Positions 17,098-25,937 of a stretch of 64,000 nucleotides of DNA are shown here, piece after piece. Source of the DNA: JAFEDN01 sp963795715 (GTDB lineage Bacteria; Pseudomonadota; Gammaproteobacteria; Coxiellales; Coxiellaceae); assembly GCA_963795715.1 (NCBI GenBank), contig CAWCIY010000003.1, forward strand, positions 1,116,001 through 1,180,000, read 5' to 3'. A program made the translations under genes and the position numbers. The notes below the pieces were generated by a model. The model made no database searches. It was not told the origin of the DNA and worked only from the letters and a program-made list of their open reading frames with translations. Numbering within the stretch: position 1 is the stretch's first letter; each line of letters starts with the position of its first letter.

Positions 17098-17590
17098 CTC
17101 TGGCGCGGTACTACCTTCTCAGCCCGGAGTGGTTTTGCTCCATGGGCTGAGTCGGACATTTCACGTGATGTCCAAATTAGCAGAACATTTTGAAACGCTT
17201 GGCTTTCGTGTTCGTAATATTGACTATCCTTCTACCAGTTATCCCATTGAAGAATTAGTAGAGCGATTGGCTCCCTTAATTCAGGCACGGTCAAAGCTAA
17301 CTGCACGTCAGTACAGTCAATCTTCGGGATGGGCAACCATTACTCATCCTTTTCATCCTTTAAGAGGTCAGAAATTTAAGATTCTTGCTTTAAAGAGGTA
17401 CAGTGAAGACATTTTAAGTTTGCAAGGATCCCTTCAAGGTACGTTCGGCATTCCTCGAGAATGGACTGATCAGGCTGATATCAATCCTTTGCAATCGTTA
17501 TCTGAACACCCGCCCATTTTGTCTTTCACACATCTTCAACAATTGGCTGATTTGATCTCTACTTTAAAACCAGTTAACTCAAAGAAATAG
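17066..17590 (+). CDS. Chimeric frame: lipase N-terminus fused to DUF5372-like protein
   Basis: 174 residues. Residues 1-75 are the host lipase N-terminus. From about residue 76 the element's first gene follows: WATITHPFHPLRGQKFKILA, then EDILSLQGSLQGTFGIPREWTDQAD and a C-terminal LADLISTLK helix, the pattern I associate with DUF5372. Inside the element, between 17290 and the THPFHPLRG motif, no ATG, GTG or TTG occurs in this frame. Translation must therefore come from the host start, or from a non-standard codon. Function of the DUF5372 partner is unknown; it commonly sits beside such recombinases. Confidence 0.6.
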   Translation: MSSPLQPQSHNSGAVLPSQPGVVLLHGLSRTFHVMSKLAEHFETLGFRVRNIDYPSTSYPIEELVERLAPLIQARSKLTARQYSQSSGWATITHPFHPLRGQKFKILALKRYSEDILSLQGSLQGTFGIPREWTDQADINPLQSLSEHPPILSFTHLQQLADLISTLKPVNSKK

Positions 17591-17652
17591 AGATTGAATG
17601 ATGAAACATTTCATAGTAGAATCTGGACAGTTTTACAACTGTCCAGGTTTTT

Positions 17653-17988
17653 ATGAAAAATTTGACTTCTGCTCATCTACGCCAAAAGCGAAAACGCTTA
17701 TTAAAGCAACTGAAAAGTATCGAAGAAAATATGATTCGAGGGTCACTCATCGAAAGGTACAAACAGTGTGGGAAATCCAATTGTCATTGCAACGAAGGGA
17801 GCAAGCATGGGCCGACTTATTACCTTTCTGTCAGTATACCGGATGCAAGAACTGTTTTAATCTACGTGTCTATGGAAAACAAGGTAATCGTCGAAGAGGC
17901 GTTGGAAAATTATCGAAAAACCCAAAAAATTATAGGAGAAATCAGCGATATCAATCGCGAGCTATTGTCACGAAAAGTCAATTTTTAA
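17653..17988 (+). CDS. DUF6788-like accessory protein of the recombinase element
   Basis: 111 residues: a basic N-terminal helix (LRQKRKRLLKQLKSIEENM), then the family core RGSLIERYKQCGKSNCHCNE with a Cys-x4-Cys-x-Cys cluster, GPTYYLSVSI, and a C-terminal helix (ALENYRKTQKIIGEISDINREL). This is typical of small proteins paired with large serine recombinases, whose role is unknown. The alternative longer frame 17598-18029 covers the same bases in another phase without family features and is rejected. About 140 bp of apparently non-coding sequence separate it from the recombinase. Confidence 0.7.
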   Translation: MKNLTSAHLRQKRKRLLKQLKSIEENMIRGSLIERYKQCGKSNCHCNEGSKHGPTYYLSVSIPDARTVLIYVSMENKVIVEEALENYRKTQKIIGEISDINRELLSRKVNF

Positions 17989-18131
17989 AAAGGAAATTAG
18001 AGTATCTGAAATGGATTCATCCTCCCTGACATCATTGAATACGGCTCATGCCGCCATCATTGTAGCGAATATGCTACAAGACTATTTGGACAAAAATAAA
18101 ATGATATCTACTCAAAGGGAGAAACTGAATC

Positions 18132-20225
18132 ATGATGATAGAAACCAAAATTCAACCCCAACACACGGCCAAGCCAGCGTATATTTACCTTCGGCAATCG
18201 ACGATGGCACAAGTACGCTTCAATCAGGAAAGTACTCAGCGCCAATATGCTCTTCGAGACAAGGCACAACAGATGGGATGGCCTCAACAAGCGATCAAAA
18301 TATTGGATGGGGATTTAGGATTATCGGGGAGTCAAGCGAATCACCGCGAAGATTTCAAACTGCTCGTAGCGGATGTTTCGATGGGGAAAGTCGGCGCAGT
18401 CTTTGCTTTGGAAGTTTCTCGACTATCACGGTCTTGTACCGATTGGCATCGGTTATTGGAATTATGTGCATTAACGAATACATTGATTATCGACGAAGAT
18501 GGTTGTTACAATCCTGCCGATTTCAACGACCAATTGTTGTTAGGAATCAAGGGAACCATGTCGCAAGCCGAGCTCCATTTTATTCGCGCGCGCCTCCAGG
18601 GAGGGAAAATGAATAAGGCTAAAAAAGGTGAGTTGCGATCACCTTTGCCAATAGGATTATGCTATAACGAAGAAGGCCACGTCATATTAGATTGTGATGA
18701 ACAAGTGCGCCACGTTATTCAGTTGTTATTCAAAGTATTTAAAGAGAAAGGCACTGCTTATGCAGTAGTTAAATACTTTCATGAGAATGAAATTTTATTT
18801 CCTAAACGCGCCTACGGCGGAGCTTGGAAAGGAAAACTAGTCTGGGGAACCTTGACGGATTCTCGAGTATTAGGTGTCATAAAAAATCCTAATTATGCGG
18901 GTGTTTACGTATATGGACGTCACCGTTTTAATAAAAAATTATCGAGTACTGGTCAATTACAAATAACCACTCAGCGTTTGCCGATGGATAAATGGCATGT
19001 CATGATAAAAGATCATCATGAAGGCTATATTTCTTGGGAAGACTATTTAAACAATCAAAAGAGCCTTGAAAAAAATAAAACGAACGGATTAGAAAACTTA
19101 ACCTCTACAGCGGCAAGAGAAGGACATGCTTTATTACAAGGATTATTAGTCTGTGGTCGTTGTGGTTATCGGCTGACTGTGCGTTATACGGATCATAATG
19201 GGATTCGCCCTGCTTATCAGTGTAATTGGCAAAAACGTAATGGTGTTCATCTTAAATCCTGTCTTTCTGTATTAGCTACTCCATTAGATCAAACTATTTC
19301 AAAAAAAATATTGACCGTCATGAATTCGAATCAAATTGATATTGCAATTAAAGCATTTGAAGAATTGGAACAAAGAGGCGAATCTCTAGAAAAACAGTGG
19401 AAAATGAAGATCGACAGAGCAGATTATGAAGTGCAAATCGCCCAACGACGTTATGAGGAAGTCGATCCGTCTAATCGACTAGTCGCCGCAACCCTTGAAA
19501 AACGTTGGAATGAATCGTTAATAGCGCTGGAAGAAATTCATAAGAAATATGCTGAATATCAAGAAAAAAATGCGCTCATTCAAATAAAACAACACAAGGA
19601 AAATATTGTGGCATTAGCCAAAGATTTTAGTGTTCTCTGGAATGCTGATTCTACCAGTTCAAAAGATCGTAAACGTATTTTGCGACTGCTTATTAAAGAT
19701 ATTACGGTGGAGAAATTAATTAACGCTAGAAAAAGCACATTGCATATTCGCTGGCAAGGTGGAGCCACGGAAAGCATAGAAGTAGAATTACCTCAAAAAT
19801 CACATGAAAAATGGCGTCATTCTCCTGAGTTGATTGAACAAGTCCGGCAATTAGCATTGACGATGACTGATCAGCAAATTGTTGGGCAATTTAATCAAAT
19901 GGGATTGAAAACCAATAAGGGAAATTCTTTTACGATAGAGGGTGTTCAATGGATTCGATTTAAGCATAAAATCCCTGCGCCACGACGGCAAAAAGAAGGA
20001 GAGATATCCGTCAAGGAAGCCGCCGAAAAATTTAACGTGAGCCAGTATGTGATTTATGACTGGATTGAACGTGGTATGATTAGCAAGCGACGCAGCGGCT
20101 TGAAGTTCTGGTTATTTATTGGACCAGAAAAAGAGCTTGAACTTAGGAGGATAGTTGAAAATTCAACCAAAATTGCTATTGCGCGATCAAAATCCCAAAA
20201 TAAAATTGAAGGAGGTGTATTATGA
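18132..20225 (+). CDS. Large serine recombinase
   Basis: 697 residues. The N-terminal resolvase domain has AYIYLRQST (nucleophile Ser23), EVSRLSRSCTDW and GIKGTMSQAELHFIRARLQGG. A recombinase domain follows (GTAYAVVKYFHEN, then RVLGVIKNPNYAGVYVYGRHR). A zinc ribbon (GLLVCGRCGYRLTVRY, then YQCN and C) comes next, then a long coiled coil (about 410-500). The C-terminus has a MerR-type helix-turn-helix (SVKEAAEKFNVSQYVIYDWI). It probably catalyses excision and integration of its element. It is complete, so the element could be active. ATG 18132 follows a weak ribosome site; ATG 18135 is possible. Confidence 0.93.
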   Translation: MMIETKIQPQHTAKPAYIYLRQSTMAQVRFNQESTQRQYALRDKAQQMGWPQQAIKILDGDLGLSGSQANHREDFKLLVADVSMGKVGAVFALEVSRLSRSCTDWHRLLELCALTNTLIIDEDGCYNPADFNDQLLLGIKGTMSQAELHFIRARLQGGKMNKAKKGELRSPLPIGLCYNEEGHVILDCDEQVRHVIQLLFKVFKEKGTAYAVVKYFHENEILFPKRAYGGAWKGKLVWGTLTDSRVLGVIKNPNYAGVYVYGRHRFNKKLSSTGQLQITTQRLPMDKWHVMIKDHHEGYISWEDYLNNQKSLEKNKTNGLENLTSTAAREGHALLQGLLVCGRCGYRLTVRYTDHNGIRPAYQCNWQKRNGVHLKSCLSVLATPLDQTISKKILTVMNSNQIDIAIKAFEELEQRGESLEKQWKMKIDRADYEVQIAQRRYEEVDPSNRLVAATLEKRWNESLIALEEIHKKYAEYQEKNALIQIKQHKENIVALAKDFSVLWNADSTSSKDRKRILRLLIKDITVEKLINARKSTLHIRWQGGATESIEVELPQKSHEKWRHSPELIEQVRQLALTMTDQQIVGQFNQMGLKTNKGNSFTIEGVQWIRFKHKIPAPRRQKEGEISVKEAAEKFNVSQYVIYDWIERGMISKRRSGLKFWLFIGPEKELELRRIVENSTKIAIARSKSQNKIEGGVL

Positions 20226-20798
20226 AGTCACCGTCGGAGTTTAACACCAGCCATATTAGTACGCTTCACTTTGTTGGTCATTCTTTAGGCGCAATTCTGA
20301 GCCATTTTTTTATAAAAAAATATCGGCCTCACAATTTGGGAAGAGTGGTTGCCTTGGGTCCGCCTTATCATGGCAGTGAAATTATCGACCATTTGGGGAA
20401 ATATCGTTGGTACCAAAAGCTGCACGGTCCGGCTGCCTTGGAATTATCTACTTTGCCTACCGGAATCTTTCCTCGTTTGGGCGAAGTAAATTACGAGCTA
20501 GGGGTTATTGCGGGTGACCAGCATGTATTTCTTGATTGGTTTTTTGCTAAATTTTGGTTAAGGCAGATGAGTGATGGCAAAGTAACAGTAGCCAGCACTC
20601 AAATACAAGGTTGTAAAGATCATATTGTTTTGCCTGTAAACCACGTTTTCTTACCCACTTATCCTGAAGTCATACAGCAAACCAGCTATTTCCTAACCCA
20701 TGGCGACTTTAAGAAATAATTTTAAGCAATTTTTTATTCATATCTTTACCGTATCTTGATTTAAAGATACAATTGTTCCTGGTTTTAGGGAGAGAACA

Positions 20799-21122
20799 AT
20801 GGCAAAATCACCTGCTCGATTGAGCGATCAAACAAGTCACAGTTCGCATGGTCAAGGAACAGTGGTTGTTACGGATGCATCGACCACCACTTTTGAAGGT
20901 TTGCCTCCTGCTTGCGAAGGGGACCTGATGCAATACTCCGGAGATAAACCCCCTAAAGAAAATACTTATTTCTGTGTTAGAAACAAGCATTTTAGGAATT
21001 GGCGAGAGAAAGTTGGTAAAGGAGGAGATATGTTAGTTTTCTCAAATGGACAATCGTTCAAGCCTACAACAAATCAGCTGTTTGAGGGCATCCAAGAGAC
21101 CAATCTACAATTTGTTATATAG
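20799..21122 (+). CDS. PAAR-like small protein
   Basis: 107 residues. The first half has the PAAR-repeat character: SPARLSDQTSHSSHGQGTVVVTDASTTTFEGLPPACEGDLM, with the order A-R-x-x-D-x-TSH, glycine turn, VTxAS and PACxGD seen in the spike-tip proteins of type VI secretion systems. The second half (CVRNKHFRNWREKVGKGGDM) is unlike PAAR. There are no T6SS genes in the window, so it may be an orphan, a phage-derived tip or a toxin delivery adaptor. The frame is intact with a gggaga ribosome site (20786-20793). The family call is by pattern only. Confidence 0.5.
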   Translation: MAKSPARLSDQTSHSSHGQGTVVVTDASTTTFEGLPPACEGDLMQYSGDKPPKENTYFCVRNKHFRNWREKVGKGGDMLVFSNGQSFKPTTNQLFEGIQETNLQFVI

Positions 21123-21133
21123 ATGAACTTAGT

Positions 21134-21529
21134 ATGAAATTATTATTATTTTTTTTAATGTTCTTATTCTTGTTAATTATGATTCCTGTTTATATTTTAT
21201 TTATGCCTCAGCCTATAGAAGAAGGAAATTGTGAAGTTATGGAAATTTCTCCAGATAAAGGTTATAAAGTAATCACATGTAGTGCTAATTATAAAATTTT
21301 ATCTACTCGAAATTTGTATTCTCTAAAAATTTACAACGAACGAACCGGGGAACTGGTGTATAAAGATGTTTTTTATTTTATGGAAGCAAGTAAATTTTAT
21401 TGGGGATGCCAAGGTAATATTTGTCAGACTTTCTTTTATTTAGATGGTAAAGGAGGCGTCACTGTTAGTCTTCCCCCTAATTATTGGCATCGATTACGAG
21501 CTAAAATTCCATTGTGGTCAGGTGAATGA
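21134..21529 (+). CDS. Small membrane-anchored protein of unknown function
   Basis: 131 residues: a very hydrophobic N-terminal anchor (KLLLFFLMFLFLLIMIPVYILFM), then a predicted beta-rich extracytoplasmic domain with four cysteines (NCEV, TCSANY, WGCQGNICQTF). It starts 11 bp after the PAAR-like gene and is probably co-transcribed. The layout of a tip protein followed by a periplasmic membrane protein is what an effector/immunity pair would look like, but there is no direct evidence of this. Confidence 0.6.
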   Translation: MKLLLFFLMFLFLLIMIPVYILFMPQPIEEGNCEVMEISPDKGYKVITCSANYKILSTRNLYSLKIYNERTGELVYKDVFYFMEASKFYWGCQGNICQTFFYLDGKGGVTVSLPPNYWHRLRAKIPLWSGE

Positions 21530-21586
21530 TCATCATTAGAAAAAATCCCGAGGATGCAAGTTCAAGCTTTTTTGCTTTAATAAGCC

Positions 21587-23902
21587 ATGCTTTTTATCTT
21601 ATTCGGTTTTACCTTAGGTTTAACACTGGTTTCATTTCTTCCGGTTGCACCCAGTATCTGGTTGCTAATTACTAGTGCATCGCTGGGAATTTTTTTAATC
21701 ACAATCAGCTGTTTACTGAGTCTAAAAAAAGCAGGGTTGAAGACCAGCTTACAAAGTTTGGGAGTTTTACTGCTGGCGTTTTCTTGGTTAGGTTTGCAGG
21801 CCCATGAATGGTGGCAGCACCGATTAAGCGCTGATTGGGTGGGAAAAGATATTACCGTAACCGGTGTGATCATTCAGCTTCCGATCGAAGAAGAGCACTA
21901 TAGCCGGTTTTTATTTCAAACGGAGCAATTTGCAGGCAAAAAAGAAACCAAACGTCTGCAATTGTCTTGGCAAAAACCACATCCTGAAATCCACATAGGG
22001 GAACGTTGGCAATTACAGGTTAGACTCAAACCCCCGCATGCTTTAGTTAATTTTAATCTCTTTAACCGCTTACGTTGGTTTTGGATACAAAATATTCATG
22101 CAACTGGATATGTCATTGCTAAAAAAAGCAATCAATTTTTAGCAGTTGCAGATGGTTTTTGGTTAGGACGTTGGCGGCAAAAATTACAACAAGAAATTAG
22201 GTCTTCGGTCCCGGACCCGAGTGCTTCAGCCATAATTACTGCGCTTACCATAGGAGAAGAAACTGGATTAAACAATGCCGATTGGCAGACGCTGCAACGC
22301 ACCGGCACCGTGCATCTGGTAGTGATTGCTGGGTTACACATTGGTTTTATGGTTTTAGTAGTCTATTTTTTGGTAAATCATTTGTGGCGCTGTTTTCCTG
22401 GATGGATGCTAAGAGTCCCGGCTCAACAGGCTGCAGCCTTGGTCACTTTAATTTTTGTGATTGGTTACGGGTCACTGGTCGGTTTTGGCATTCCTACGCA
22501 AAGAGCAGTGTTCATGACGGTCTTGCTCAGTTTGGGACAATTGCTGTTCCGGGAGATCAGCGCCTGGAGAAGGGCCGGACTTGCTTATATACTTGTATTA
22601 ATAATCGATCCTGGCGCTATTTTCTCTGCTGGATTTTGGTTAAGCTTCGCAGCCATTTTTTGGATCACTTACAGTTTAGAAGGTGAATGGCGTCAGACAC
22701 CGCATTGGCGTCAATGGCTCCGAATACAGTGGGCGCTGTTTTTAGGTTTAGGTCCCCTCACTATTTATTTTTTTCAGCAATTTTCACTGATCGCTATTTT
22801 TGCCAATTTACCAGCCATAGTATGGATTGGATGGGTCATTGTGCCATTATGTGTCATAGCAGCATGCTTAAGTTGGATCAAATTATCGGCCAGCCAATTT
22901 TTATTTAAATTTGCGGCCTACTTACTAAAACCTTTATGGATTTTTTTACAATGGCTGGCTTCATGGCCCTGGGCTGGGCAACGATTTGCTTGCAGTAATA
23001 TAGAGTTATTGCTGATTGCCTTATTGGGCGCAGCTTTATGTTTAATGCCTCGGAAAAAAATTTACCGCTGGTTTGGCCTAGTTGGTTTTTTACCTATTTG
23101 GCTAATCCATCCTACCAAACCACCTCCGGCAAGCTATTGGTTAACCATGTTAGATGTCGGTCAGGGATTAGCACTTATTGTCCAGACAAAAAACCATCTT
23201 TTAATTTATGATACCGGGCCTTCCATGCCGGATGGCTTTGATGCGGGGAGAGATGTTTTATCACCCTATTTGTTAAACTTGGGGGCCAAGAAGATTGATA
23301 TTTTAATGGTGAGCCACGGTGATAATGATCACAGTGGCGGCGCCAAGTATTTACTTGCTAACTGGCCGGTGGGGCAAATGTTAACCAGTATTCCTTCATT
23401 ATTTACCGGCGCCCAGGCGCAATATTGTACTGCTGGTCAGCAATGGCAATGGGATGGAGTCCCTTTTCGTGTTTTATGGCCTCCCGCGGGTAGCGAATAT
23501 CAAGATAATAACAGTTCCTGTGTGTTACAAATCGGAGTTTCAGGGCAACGAACCTTACTAACTGGTGATATTGAAGGGATTACCGAACGAGCATTGGTGG
23601 AAAAATATGGTTCGGAACTAAATGCTCAAATTTTAAGTGTTCCTCATCACGGCAGTAAAACGTCCTCCACCTTGAATTTTATAAATTTAGTAAATCCAAA
23701 AATTGCTTTATTTTCATTTGGTTATTTCAATCGTTTTCACTTTCCTGCTCCTACAGTTTACACCCGATACCGGGTTTTAGGAGGTGAGCAGAAGTTTACT
23801 GCAAATAATGGGGCCGTACGAGTAAATATCACTACTGATTCCATTACTTTGTATAATGCCAATAATCAAAAGTTTTTTTGGCAAAAAGTACCTGTAAAAT
23901 AA
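21587..23902 (+). CDS. comEC: DNA internalization protein ComEC/Rec2
   Basis: 771 residues. Inner-membrane channel that carries single-stranded DNA into the cytosol in natural transformation. N-terminal soluble domain (about 60-160, the DUF4131 region), central multi-helix competence domain (about 200-500, including GEETGLNNADWQTLQRTGTVHLVVIAGLHIGF, a conserved ComEC signature) and a C-terminal metallo-beta-lactamase domain (LDVGQGLALIV, then SHGDNDHSGG, PHHGSKTSS). Complete and in one frame. Other com genes are not nearby. Confidence 0.95.
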   Translation: MLFILFGFTLGLTLVSFLPVAPSIWLLITSASLGIFLITISCLLSLKKAGLKTSLQSLGVLLLAFSWLGLQAHEWWQHRLSADWVGKDITVTGVIIQLPIEEEHYSRFLFQTEQFAGKKETKRLQLSWQKPHPEIHIGERWQLQVRLKPPHALVNFNLFNRLRWFWIQNIHATGYVIAKKSNQFLAVADGFWLGRWRQKLQQEIRSSVPDPSASAIITALTIGEETGLNNADWQTLQRTGTVHLVVIAGLHIGFMVLVVYFLVNHLWRCFPGWMLRVPAQQAAALVTLIFVIGYGSLVGFGIPTQRAVFMTVLLSLGQLLFREISAWRRAGLAYILVLIIDPGAIFSAGFWLSFAAIFWITYSLEGEWRQTPHWRQWLRIQWALFLGLGPLTIYFFQQFSLIAIFANLPAIVWIGWVIVPLCVIAACLSWIKLSASQFLFKFAAYLLKPLWIFLQWLASWPWAGQRFACSNIELLLIALLGAALCLMPRKKIYRWFGLVGFLPIWLIHPTKPPPASYWLTMLDVGQGLALIVQTKNHLLIYDTGPSMPDGFDAGRDVLSPYLLNLGAKKIDILMVSHGDNDHSGGAKYLLANWPVGQMLTSIPSLFTGAQAQYCTAGQQWQWDGVPFRVLWPPAGSEYQDNNSSCVLQIGVSGQRTLLTGDIEGITERALVEKYGSELNAQILSVPHHGSKTSSTLNFINLVNPKIALFSFGYFNRFHFPAPTVYTRYRVLGGEQKFTANNGAVRVNITTDSITLYNANNQKFFWQKVPVK

Positions 23903-23989
23903 TTACAGTAATTCCCGCTGAATTATAAGCCATTGAAAAGTATGATAATAAATGATTAAAAAAATTATTTTTTCGTAGAAAAACCTAGT

Positions 23990-24115
23990 CCGATGAGGGA
24001 TCGTAAGTTCGATGCGAGCGGAGCGACCTTTCCCTTCATTCCTGGGATCTGGCTTTGCCAGAGCCCAGGATTCAAACCAGGAAGCAAGTCCCGCTTCAGC
24101 GAGTTGCTGAAATAA
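23990..24115. repeat. Intergenic repeat-like DNA with a 14-bp stem hairpin
   Basis: The 235-bp gap before msbA holds tcctgggatctggc (24040-24053) facing gccagagcccagga (24057-24070), with one mismatch and a TTT loop. Just after it, ggattcaaaccaggaagcaa (24069-24088) nearly repeats at 41597-41616 before nuoJ (ggatccaaactaggaagcaa), and both are followed by a hairpin of the gcaa...ttgc type. This looks like two copies of a dispersed intergenic repeat. Confidence 0.55.
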
Positions 24116-24155
24116 TCATCAAGCCAGTGACCAGGAATTGCTACTGTTGTATAAT

Positions 24156-25937
24156 ATGCCACTTATGAAAAATGAGAAGAGTTTAGATACCTACCGGCGG
24201 CTGCTACAAGTCTCGAAAAAATACTGGGTTTGCTTTTTGGTAGGTGTAGCGGCGACAGCAGCGATGTCTTTGGTGGACGCCGGGTTTGCATGGTTAATTA
24301 AGCCTATCATTGATAAGGGTTTTATTAATCGTGATCCACATTTTGTACGAATTTTACCAATAATGGTTATTATTCTTTTCATTTTCCGTAGCGCTTTTGT
24401 ATTCATGTCCAATTATTGCGTGACGCGGGTTTCACGTAATGTGGTAATGGATTTTCGCCGTCGTTTATTTGACCATTTATTGAAATTACCTGCTGCATTT
24501 TATGACAGAAGTAGTTCCGGCCAATTGATATCCACCATGATTTACAACGTAGAGCAGGTCGCTCAAGCCAGTTCCACTGCTTTACTGACTATTTTACAAG
24601 AAGCGACTTTAGTGATTGGGTTGGTTGGGGTCATCGTCAGCGTTAGTTGGAAGTTATTCCTCCTGTTCATAATCATCTTGCCATTAATGGTATGGATTCT
24701 AAAACACAATGGCGTTCGGCTAAAACGCATCAGCACTTCGGTGCAAAAATCAGTGGGAGAGGTAACCCGTGTCGCGGCTGAAGGCATTAATGCCCATCAA
24801 GTAGTCCGTTTATATGGCGGTCAAAATTACGAGCGCACTAAATTTCATCGGGCGACACAGGCTAATCAAGAACGAGAATTAAAAATTGCCATTGCCAACA
24901 GCATCGGTACATCCATGGTGCAGCTTTTACTGTCCGTGTTGATCGCGGTGGTACTGGTTTTTGCGACGATGCCTTCTTTACACATCACCGCAGGTGCTTT
25001 TGGCACAGTGATTTCTTCCGTTATTATGCTGCTAAGGCCTATGAGGCGACTCACCACAGTCCATAGCCTTATTCAGAAAGGGGTGGCCGGAGCAGAAAGT
25101 ATTTTTATCATCCTAGATGAAGACGAAGAAAAAGATACTGGAACCAGGGTTATTCCTCGGACGAAGGGAGAAGTCGTTTTTTCACATGTTCATTTCGGAT
25201 ACATGACTGGAAAAGAGTCTGTGCTTCAAGACATCAATTTTACTATTCAGGCAGGTAAAATAGTCGCCATTGTAGGGCGCTCAGGCGCCGGTAAATCTAC
25301 ACTCATCAATTTGCTGCCTCGATTTTATGATCTACAAAGTGGTGCCATCACGATTGACGGCATCGACATTCGGGATTATCAATTAAACAATTTACGCCAG
25401 CAGTTCGCTGTGGTTTCTCAGCATGCGGTTTTATTTAATGACACATTTGCACACAATATTGCTTATGGACAGCAAGATGGCACGGTTACGCGAGACCAAA
25501 TTGAAGCAGCGGCAAGAGCCGCCTATGCTTGGGAATTTATTCAAGAGTGTCCACAGGGATTGGATACCATTATTGGGGAAAACGGAGTTTTATTATCTGG
25601 AGGACAGAGACAGCGGTTGGCTATAGCGCGCGCTTTATTAAAAAATGCTCCTATTTTAATTTTGGATGAAGCGACTTCTTCTTTAGATACTCATTCTGAA
25701 CGGCAAATTCAGTTTGCATTAGAGAACTTAATGCAGCGTTGCACCACTTTTGTAATTGCACACCGGTTATCGACTATCGAACATGCTGACTGGATCTTGG
25801 TGATGGAACAAGGCAGGATTATTGAACAGGGCACCCATACGGAGTTACTTGCTAAGAAAGGCGCATATACGGCTTTACATCACTTACAATTTAAAGAATC
25901 TGCTTCTGAGATCACAGAATTCGTTAGCCAGTTATGA
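24156..25937 (+). CDS. msbA: Lipid A export ATP-binding/permease protein MsbA
   Basis: ABC exporter that flips lipid A-core across the inner membrane. Six membrane helices in the first about 320 residues, then an ATPase domain with Walker A GRSGAGKST, Q-loop VSQHAVLF, signature LSGGQRQRLAIARALL, Walker B ILILDEATSSLD and H-loop IAHRLST. About 593 residues with start at ATG 24156 (MPLMKNEKSL) or ATG 24165. The longer TTG start would read through a TATAAT. It overlaps lpxK by 4 bp (ATGA), a common msbA-lpxK pair. Confidence 0.95.
   Translation: MPLMKNEKSLDTYRRLLQVSKKYWVCFLVGVAATAAMSLVDAGFAWLIKPIIDKGFINRDPHFVRILPIMVIILFIFRSAFVFMSNYCVTRVSRNVVMDFRRRLFDHLLKLPAAFYDRSSSGQLISTMIYNVEQVAQASSTALLTILQEATLVIGLVGVIVSVSWKLFLLFIIILPLMVWILKHNGVRLKRISTSVQKSVGEVTRVAAEGINAHQVVRLYGGQNYERTKFHRATQANQERELKIAIANSIGTSMVQLLLSVLIAVVLVFATMPSLHITAGAFGTVISSVIMLLRPMRRLTTVHSLIQKGVAGAESIFIILDEDEEKDTGTRVIPRTKGEVVFSHVHFGYMTGKESVLQDINFTIQAGKIVAIVGRSGAGKSTLINLLPRFYDLQSGAITIDGIDIRDYQLNNLRQQFAVVSQHAVLFNDTFAHNIAYGQQDGTVTRDQIEAAARAAYAWEFIQECPQGLDTIIGENGVLLSGGQRQRLAIARALLKNAPILILDEATSSLDTHSERQIQFALENLMQRCTTFVIAHRLSTIEHADWILVMEQGRIIEQGTHTELLAKKGAYTALHHLQFKESASEITEFVSQL

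Larger units (their letters stand above)
17290..20230 (+). mobile_element. Serine-recombinase mobile element (DUF5372-DUF6788-recombinase), about 2.94 kb
   Basis: An insertion bounded by GTCA at 17290-17293 and 20227-20230 that interrupts a lipase gene. It carries three genes in one direction: a DUF5372-like frame, a DUF6788-like protein and a large serine recombinase whose stop codon lies only 2 bp before the right GTCA. No terminal inverted repeats are evident, as expected for serine-recombinase elements. The exact crossover dinucleotide cannot be fixed from one copy. The boundaries rest on exact restoration of the host frame. Confidence 0.85.
17066..20719 (+). pseudogene. Alpha/beta-hydrolase (lipase/esterase-like) gene split by a recombinase element
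   Basis: The N-terminal part is at 17066-17289 (PGVVLLHGLSRTFHVMSKLA with the HG oxyanion motif, then VRNIDYPSTSYPIEELVERL). The C-terminal part is at 20231-20719, starting FNTSHISTLHFVGHSLGAIL with the GHSLG nucleophile elbow and later LGPPYHGSEI and a His-containing end (CKDHIVLPVNHVF). Joining at the GTCA repeats (17290-17293 and 20227-20230) gives an in-frame ARSPSEFNTSH junction with the spacing expected for the family. The ATG at 17066 overlaps the end of pnp by 32 bp. The ancestral protein would be about 240 aa. Confidence 0.87.

Noticed and set aside
17598..18029. 143-residue frame across the DUF6788-like gene
   Set aside because: The competing frame 17653-17988 carries the RGSLIERYKQCGKSNCHC family core; both cannot be real over the same bases without further evidence.
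18011..18616. 201-residue frame overlapping the start of the serine recombinase
   Set aside because: It covers the resolvase domain coding region in another phase; the recombinase frame has clear catalytic motifs, and this one is low in any recognisable pattern.
22282..22908. Plus-strand frames inside comEC
   Set aside because: comEC is a continuous 771-residue gene with conserved motifs through this stretch; the others are shadows.
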